From a virus: 29,460 bases of DNA. The DNA lies in IMG/VR virus record IMGVR_UViG_3300017782_000131, positions 1 to 29,460 of that record. One strand, given 5' to 3'. The position numbers and the translations under genes were made by a program. Below the pieces are notes generated by a model. The model did no database searches, had not been told where the DNA came from, and saw only the letters and a program-made list of their open reading frames with translations. Each line of letters starts with the position of its first letter. The first letter of the stretch is position 1. Positions 24,458 to 29,460 of this stretch are shown here, one piece after another.

Positions 24458-25888
24458 ATGGCAGCAGTAGTAGAAGTTAAATATTTTAACAGCTTTATAT
24501 TAAGAAAAGTTGTAGATGCAAGCGGCGATAATGTTATTTGGAATGGTATTAATGGTTCAGCTAAAGCTATACCACAAGATGCTACAGCAAATCAATCAAA
24601 ATCATGGTTTGTTGAAGAAGCTAGAATACGTGGTGGTTATAATAATACTAATGTAGATTATGGTGTGCGCGCTTATTTAGTTGAATCTGAACCTAATGCT
24701 ATACATAAACAAAATTCATTAATATATTCAGGAGTATTTAACTCAAGAACAGGCATTAATAATACTAATGTATTCTCAGTTGGGGAAGATATTACTAAAT
24801 CTGTTGATCCTGCTAATGGTTCAATACAAAAGTTATATGCGGAAGATACAAATCTTATAATATTTCAAGAAAATAAAGTTAATAGAGCTTTAATTGATAA
24901 AGATGCAATTTATTCAGCTGAAGGAAATGCTACTGTAACTACTGGGCCTAATGTAATTGGTCAAATACAAGCTTTTGCTGGAAACTTTGGTATAAGTAAA
25001 AACCCAGAAAGTTTTGCAGTATATGGCTATAGAAAATATTTTACTGATAAAGAAAGAAATGCTGTACTAAGATTGTCAGTTGATGGTATATCAGAAATAT
25101 CTAAATATGGAATGTATGATTTTTTTAGAGATAACTTAAGCTCATTAAATAGTACAACTACAAGTGGTAAAGCAATGGGTATGTGGGATATTTACAATAA
25201 ACAATATGTATTATCATTACAACCAGATATGAATAGGGCACCAGCACCTAACCCTACATATCATACATTATCATTTAATGAAGATGTAAAAGGATGGGAA
25301 AGTTTTTATACATATAAGCCAACATTAGGAACAAGTTTAAAAAATAACTTTTATACTTTTAACGATGCAGCATTATATATTCATTACAGCTTTGATGTAA
25401 GCCATGGAACGTTTTATGGTGCTACCAGCTCATCTTCTATAGAGTTTGTATTTAATCCTCAAGTAAGCTTATCAAAAGTCTTTAAAACAGTTAATTATGA
25501 AGGTGATAATGGATGGCAAGTTGATAGTTTTAAATCAGATTTACAAAAAGTTGGTAATCCTATAGCTGTATCTGCTATAAATCAAGATGTAACTACAAAA
25601 GTATATAGTTATAATGAGGGTGCTTATGATAATTATGGCAATCAATTTCCTAATGTATTAACTCCGCCAATTAATTATGCCGGATTTGTACGTATGGAAA
25701 ACAAATACAAAGCTAATTTAGTAAACAATAGTGTAGCTGCAGCAGGTGAAGTAATATTTGGAAATGCCGTTACAGGTATTAAAGGTTATTTTGCAACAGT
25801 TAAAGTATCTACTGATTCTGTTACTGATCCTGGAGGTGCAAAAGAATTATTTGCCGTATCTTCGGATTACATTGAATCATCTTATTAA
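24458..25888 (+). CDS. C-terminal-half partner of the large tail protein
   Basis: This 476-residue protein follows 29 bases after the giant tail gene. It contains LIYSGVFNSRTGINNTNVFSVGEDITKSVDPANGSIQKLYAEDTNLIIFQENKV, then ALIDKDAIYSAEGNATVTTG, GNFGISKNPESFAVYGYRKYFTDKERNAVLRLSVDGISEIS and MYDFFRDNL. This is a pattern I recall as the C-terminal segment of single large structural proteins in other marine phages. It has its own ATG and a gap, so the two halves are separate polypeptides that probably assemble together. The rest is beta-rich with no catalytic motif. Tail-hub or stabilization function is inferred. Confidence 0.75.
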   Translation: MAAVVEVKYFNSFILRKVVDASGDNVIWNGINGSAKAIPQDATANQSKSWFVEEARIRGGYNNTNVDYGVRAYLVESEPNAIHKQNSLIYSGVFNSRTGINNTNVFSVGEDITKSVDPANGSIQKLYAEDTNLIIFQENKVNRALIDKDAIYSAEGNATVTTGPNVIGQIQAFAGNFGISKNPESFAVYGYRKYFTDKERNAVLRLSVDGISEISKYGMYDFFRDNLSSLNSTTTSGKAMGMWDIYNKQYVLSLQPDMNRAPAPNPTYHTLSFNEDVKGWESFYTYKPTLGTSLKNNFYTFNDAALYIHYSFDVSHGTFYGATSSSSIEFVFNPQVSLSKVFKTVNYEGDNGWQVDSFKSDLQKVGNPIAVSAINQDVTTKVYSYNEGAYDNYGNQFPNVLTPPINYAGFVRMENKYKANLVNNSVAAAGEVIFGNAVTGIKGYFATVKVSTDSVTDPGGAKELFAVSSDYIESSY

Positions 25889-25898
25889 AATAAAATAA

Positions 25899-26798
25899 AT
25901 GGAACAAATTTTAGACACATTAATATATAGGCTTTTAAATGCCCCTGAAAACATTTCTTATGGAATAGCTCCTCTTGTAGCTGGCGCTTTAATATCTGGT
26001 GGTATTTCATTAATAGGAAGTTTATTTAGTGCTGGAAGTGCTAATAAACAACGAAAAAAAGCAGAAGAAGAGAAAAAAAGAACTGATGCTAAAATTTCTT
26101 CATTAGAAAGAACTAGACAACCTATTGTAAATCCTTATGCTAATGCAAAAGACATTAGTTCAATGGCTAGCGATTTAAGTGGTATGATGTCTAATCCTTA
26201 TGGTGATTTAGGTGTTGCAACAGGGGCAGCAGAAATACAAATGGAACAATCTGATTTAGCTTTGGCTAATACATTAGATACTTTAAGAGCAACAGGTGCT
26301 AGTGCTGGAGGAGCTACTGCTTTAGCGCAAGCAGCATTACAAAGCAAACGACAAGTTTCAGCAGATATTGAAAAACAAGAGGTTGCTAATGAAAGATTAA
26401 AAGCACAAGGTGAAGCTCAATTACAAGCAGTTAAATTTAGTGAAGCACAAAGAATGCAAGGATTACAAATTAGCGAAGCTCAAAGACTACAACAAGCTGA
26501 TATAGCGGGTCAACAATATATGTTTGGCGCTCAAGAAAATAGAGATGCTGCCGCTCTTGATAGACAAGCTGGATTAGCAACTCAAGCTGCTGTTAATATT
26601 AATGCTGCTCAAGCAAGTAAAGCAGCCACAATAAGTGGTGGTATAAATGCAATAGGAAATATAGCGGGTTCTTATATACAATCTAATGCTCCCGGAACAG
26701 GAGGAGTTGGAACAGTTGGAGGTACAGCTAAAACAAATCCAGCTGATAGATTTAATCAATTTCAAAATATTAATTTTGGAACCATTTCAAGCCCTTAA
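25899..26798 (+). CDS. Internal virion/ejection-type protein
   Basis: This 299-residue protein has a Gly/Ala-rich hydrophobic segment at ~22-46 (IAPLVAGALISGGISLIGSLFSAG), a basic charged stretch, then long Ala/Gln helices. These include repeated SEAQR units (KFSEAQRMQGLQISEAQRLQQ) and YMFGAQENRDAAALDRQAG. This resembles internal proteins of short-tailed phages (T7 gp14-like and P22 gp7-like) that leave the virion with DNA and help form a channel in the cell envelope. The GAQENR...LDRQAG part is familiar from marine phages. It is 10 bases after the previous gene. Confidence 0.7.
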   Translation: MEQILDTLIYRLLNAPENISYGIAPLVAGALISGGISLIGSLFSAGSANKQRKKAEEEKKRTDAKISSLERTRQPIVNPYANAKDISSMASDLSGMMSNPYGDLGVATGAAEIQMEQSDLALANTLDTLRATGASAGGATALAQAALQSKRQVSADIEKQEVANERLKAQGEAQLQAVKFSEAQRMQGLQISEAQRLQQADIAGQQYMFGAQENRDAAALDRQAGLATQAAVNINAAQASKAATISGGINAIGNIAGSYIQSNAPGTGGVGTVGGTAKTNPADRFNQFQNINFGTISSP

Positions 26799-26813
26799 AA
26801 TAATTAAAAAATT

Positions 26814-28376
26814 ATGAGTTATAGAAATCCACAAATAGTACAACCTGCAAAAGTAGGAGAAATATATGGGGCAGGAATTGCACAATTTGGAAAAAATATT
26901 TCAAAAGGTATTGATGCATATGCTCTAAAACAAGAAAAAATTCTTAAAGAACAACAAGCTGAATTAAAAAAGCAACAAGATTTATATAATAAAGTAGATT
27001 TTGAAAAAGCTCAAATGACAGCTAATTTTCAACAAAAAACAAAAAAATATCAATTATCTGATCAATTAAGACCTATTGCTGATCAAGCTATTAAAAACTT
27101 TGGGGATGCTAAAATAGCATTGTTAACTGAAACAGATCCTGCAAAAAGAGCTGAATATAATAAAATGTTACAAAATTCTTATTCAACATTAATTGATGCT
27201 GAAGCTTTTGTTGGTGCATTACAAGCAGATAGTCAAGATTATTTAAGCATCCAAAATGCAGGCGAAATTGGAATTACTAAAGGAATTGCTGCAACAGGAG
27301 CCGATGCTACTATAAACCAAGAATTTTTACAGACTATAAGTGCTATGAAATTAGATGGATCTATTAATATAACTCAAGATCTTGAAAATGGTAGTTTAAA
27401 TGTAATTGCTTATAGAGGAGACGGCTCACAAATAAGATCTTTAAATTCTACTAAATATTTACAATCTGGTAATTCATTAATATATGATATTCCAGATACT
27501 AATACAGAATTTTTAAAAGATGTTGATAAACAAGTACTTAATGATAAAGGAGGATTTAAAGATGAATTTATTGGTGAATTTGAATCAACAACTTTAACAA
27601 TTGGTAATGATAAATATAATCAAACATATAGAAAAGTAAATACTAATGCTGTAGTAAAAGCCGCAGCACCAGCTATACAAGGACAAGTTGCATCTTATAA
27701 TGCTATGACTAATCAACAAAAAGAAGATGTTTGGGCTAACCAATTAAATAAAAACAGATCTGAAGCACTTACTGCGACTGATGAGCAAATAGCAAAAGCT
27801 TATCAGGATTTACTTATAAAAGATATTGGAACTCAACCTGGACTTACAACAATTAATGGTGAATATGCATTAGCAGGTAATCCTATTAAAATAGACCCAC
27901 CAAAGCCCACAAAAGCATCTAAACCTAGTAAAAAAGAAATAACTGCCGGCAAAATGGCTAATGATATATTAGCAGAAGGTAATGTATTTAATTTTCCTAG
28001 AGCACCTCAAAGTAATGTAATACAAACTATAGGTAATTTAGAAATTAAAGAAAATGATACCGCTCTTGAATCAACTTTAAATCGCATGGGCTTTAATGTT
28101 AAAACAGCTAGAGACGAAGACGATAAATTTGTAGGTTATGATATTAATTTAAAAGGAGCTCCAAAAACTTCAAGAATAGAATTAGATATTAATAAACCAA
28201 TTAGTAAAAAAGATTTTTATAGAGAATTATTAATTGCTTCTGGTTATGATGTGCCAACCGCTAAAAGCGTTGCGGATGATTTATTAAACGCATTAACAAT
28301 ACAAGGTGGTTTTACTCCACCAACTCAAGATGAAATGAATGCAGCTGATTTATTGCAAAAATATACAACAAAATAA
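26814..28376 (+). CDS. Probable internal virion protein, unknown fold
   Basis: This 520-residue protein starts 15 bases after the previous stop. The N-terminal ~100 residues are amphipathic helical (ISKGIDAYALKQEKILKEQQAELKKQQDLYNKV), followed by mixed alpha/beta sequence and a Lys-Pro-rich stretch (DPPKPTKASKPSKKE) about residue 365. It ends in a short helical domain (FYRELLIASGYDVPTAKSVADDLLNAL). No enzyme motif is seen. Position between two ejection-type genes suggests a virion-internal or tail role, comparable to T7 gp15, but this is inference. Confidence 0.65.
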   Translation: MSYRNPQIVQPAKVGEIYGAGIAQFGKNISKGIDAYALKQEKILKEQQAELKKQQDLYNKVDFEKAQMTANFQQKTKKYQLSDQLRPIADQAIKNFGDAKIALLTETDPAKRAEYNKMLQNSYSTLIDAEAFVGALQADSQDYLSIQNAGEIGITKGIAATGADATINQEFLQTISAMKLDGSINITQDLENGSLNVIAYRGDGSQIRSLNSTKYLQSGNSLIYDIPDTNTEFLKDVDKQVLNDKGGFKDEFIGEFESTTLTIGNDKYNQTYRKVNTNAVVKAAAPAIQGQVASYNAMTNQQKEDVWANQLNKNRSEALTATDEQIAKAYQDLLIKDIGTQPGLTTINGEYALAGNPIKIDPPKPTKASKPSKKEITAGKMANDILAEGNVFNFPRAPQSNVIQTIGNLEIKENDTALESTLNRMGFNVKTARDEDDKFVGYDINLKGAPKTSRIELDINKPISKKDFYRELLIASGYDVPTAKSVADDLLNALTIQGGFTPPTQDEMNAADLLQKYTTK

Positions 28377-28387
28377 AATAGTTTAAT

Positions 28388-29460
28388 ATGAATGAAATAG
28401 AAGCTATTGTTCAGCGCATGATTGATGCAGGTGAATCTGAAGAAAATATTGCAGCTGTTATAAAATATTATGAATCCCAAGAATTGGGAAAGCAAACTCC
28501 CACAGCGCCGGGTGCGGTTGTGGAGGAAACTGTAGCACCCGTAAGCGCAGATACGGGATTAGTTTCGGAAACCGTTTCTTCGGATTTACCGTCAGCTGAA
28601 GTATCTGGCTTTGAATCTATAAAAAATTCATTATATAATATTGGAACAGACTTTGGAAGAATTGCTGATTTTTGGACAGGAGATTCAGCCGCTCTAGATA
28701 TTGCAAGTGCTGCTATAGCTAACTCTGTTTTTGGTGAAGAAAATGTAGAAGAATTTATTAAAGAAAATAAAGACAATGAATTTCTTACAGAAGGATTAGG
28801 TACTGAAGAAATTTTAGAAAAAATACCAGAAAGAGAAAAAGAAAAACAATTACGTAAACCTACTCTTGAAATTATTGAAAGTTTTAAAGAAGGTGAGTTT
28901 TTAAAAGGAGGAGCTGCAATAGCAAGTGCTTTTTTAAATACAGTAGGATCAGCAGCTTATGGTGTTGCAACTGCAGGAGCTGGATATTTCATGGACTATG
29001 CAGCAGATAATTATATAGAATATAATAAAGGATTAGCTAAAAGAAAAGGAAAATCATTAGAACAGCTTATACAGGACGACGAAGCAGATACCGCTAAACC
29101 TATGGGTATTGCATACTTTCAAGCTTTTGCTGAAAATACTGGTCTTGGTAAAATGATTGCTCCATTAAAAAAAGAAGCTGCTAAATCAATATCTAAAACT
29201 ATTATTGGAAGACAATTTGGTGCTAAAGGATTAGCGGTTTTAGGAGCCGCAAGAGTTGAAGCTGGAACTGAAATGTTCCAATATGGTGCTGAAGAATATA
29301 ATAAAAAATTAGGTGAAACTGGTAGTCAAAAAGAAGCTGCTGGAGAATTTGTTAATGCTGTATTTTCACAACAAGGATTTGAAAGCGGATTACAAGGAGC
29401 TTTTGGAGGTGCAGGTATGAAAGGAGCTAGATTGTTAGCTAGTAGTAATTCAAGACCTCC
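28388..29460 (+). CDS. Large internal virion-type protein, 5' part
   Basis: ATG 28388 opens a frame still open at the window end (357 codons visible), so the C-terminus is missing. The first ~25 residues (VQRMIDAGESEENIAAVIKYYES) resemble the N-terminus of large proteins at the end of structural clusters in marine phages. Residues ~35-75 are a Val/Ser/Thr/Pro-rich acidic linker encoded by a GC-rich patch (60% in 28501-28560). Next are helices and a Gly/Ala hydrophobic segment (~172-208: GGAAIASAFLNTVGSAAYGVATAGAG). A hydrophobic, helical large protein here could be an ejection protein with a channel-forming role. No lysozyme motif is visible in the part present. Confidence 0.68.
   Translation, partial: MNEIEAIVQRMIDAGESEENIAAVIKYYESQELGKQTPTAPGAVVEETVAPVSADTGLVSETVSSDLPSAEVSGFESIKNSLYNIGTDFGRIADFWTGDSAALDIASAAIANSVFGEENVEEFIKENKDNEFLTEGLGTEEILEKIPEREKEKQLRKPTLEIIESFKEGEFLKGGAAIASAFLNTVGSAAYGVATAGAGYFMDYAADNYIEYNKGLAKRKGKSLEQLIQDDEADTAKPMGIAYFQAFAENTGLGKMIAPLKKEAAKSISKTIIGRQFGAKGLAVLGAARVEAGTEMFQYGAEEYNKKLGETGSQKEAAGEFVNAVFSQQGFESGLQGAFGGAGMKGARLLASSNSRP

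Noticed and set aside
26400-26520. Repeated SEAQR units as a genetic repeat element
   Set aside because: The units are short, imperfect and in frame within a helical virion protein, and are better explained as helix periodicity.
28468-28776. A 102-codon reverse-strand frame at the GC-rich patch
   Set aside because: It is antisense to the last virion gene and probably results from the low density of stops in the GC-rich linker.

Overview
The window is about 29.5 kb of the late (virion and lysis) region of a tailed double-stranded DNA phage. Every gene I can support lies on the + strand. Genes are packed with gaps of 0 to about 100 bases, and many stops and starts overlap. The DNA is AT-rich (about 28-30% GC in the blocks I counted). 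TAA, TAG and TGA are all used as stops, so the standard bacterial code fits. No start codon is preceded by a clear Shine-Dalgarno sequence; leaders are A/T-rich instead. One intergenic site matches the Bacteroidota -7 promoter element (TAnnTTTG). Together these suggest a phage of a marine or aquatic Bacteroidota host. Many proteins look, from memory, like conserved hypothetical proteins of uncultured marine phage contigs; no search was run. There is no sheath or obvious tape measure, and there are ejection-type internal proteins, so a short-tailed virion is likely but inferred.

Layout: (1) 1-1537, end of a fibre/adhesin region with two glycine-rich proteins and a 41-residue micro-gene between them. 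(2) 1641-4199, a candidate promoter, a small conserved protein, a complete phage GroEL, an overlapping GroES, and a possible winged-helix protein coupled to groES. (3) 4201-9020, a cluster of small accessory genes. It includes a lysis pair (50-residue membrane protein plus M15 peptidase), a second holin-like protein of the gene-transfer-agent 3TM type, several small basic proteins, a small HExxH protein, and three proteins sharing short motifs. (4) 9021-18062, a possible double GroES-like protein, a candidate small-terminase-position protein, large terminase, portal, scaffold-like protein, major capsid protein, a strong intrinsic terminator, and a conserved capsid-adjacent protein. (5) 18126-29460, two neck/ring-type structural proteins, a 1432-residue tail protein with an Ig-like insertion, a 476-residue partner that looks like the separated C-terminal half of the same family, and three internal/ejection-type proteins, the last cut by the window end.

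How they work together: terminase and portal package DNA into a head built from the capsid and scaffold-like proteins. The neck and tail proteins close the head, and the ejection proteins accompany DNA into the host. Fibres contact the host. The chaperonin pair probably folds virion proteins, and the holin and M15 genes release progeny. The most notable content is the phage-encoded groEL-groES module in reversed order and a possible third chaperonin-related protein just before the packaging genes. There is no gene-free stretch longer than about 103 bases (1538-1640). No tRNA, CRISPR array, insertion sequence, integrase or attachment site was seen.
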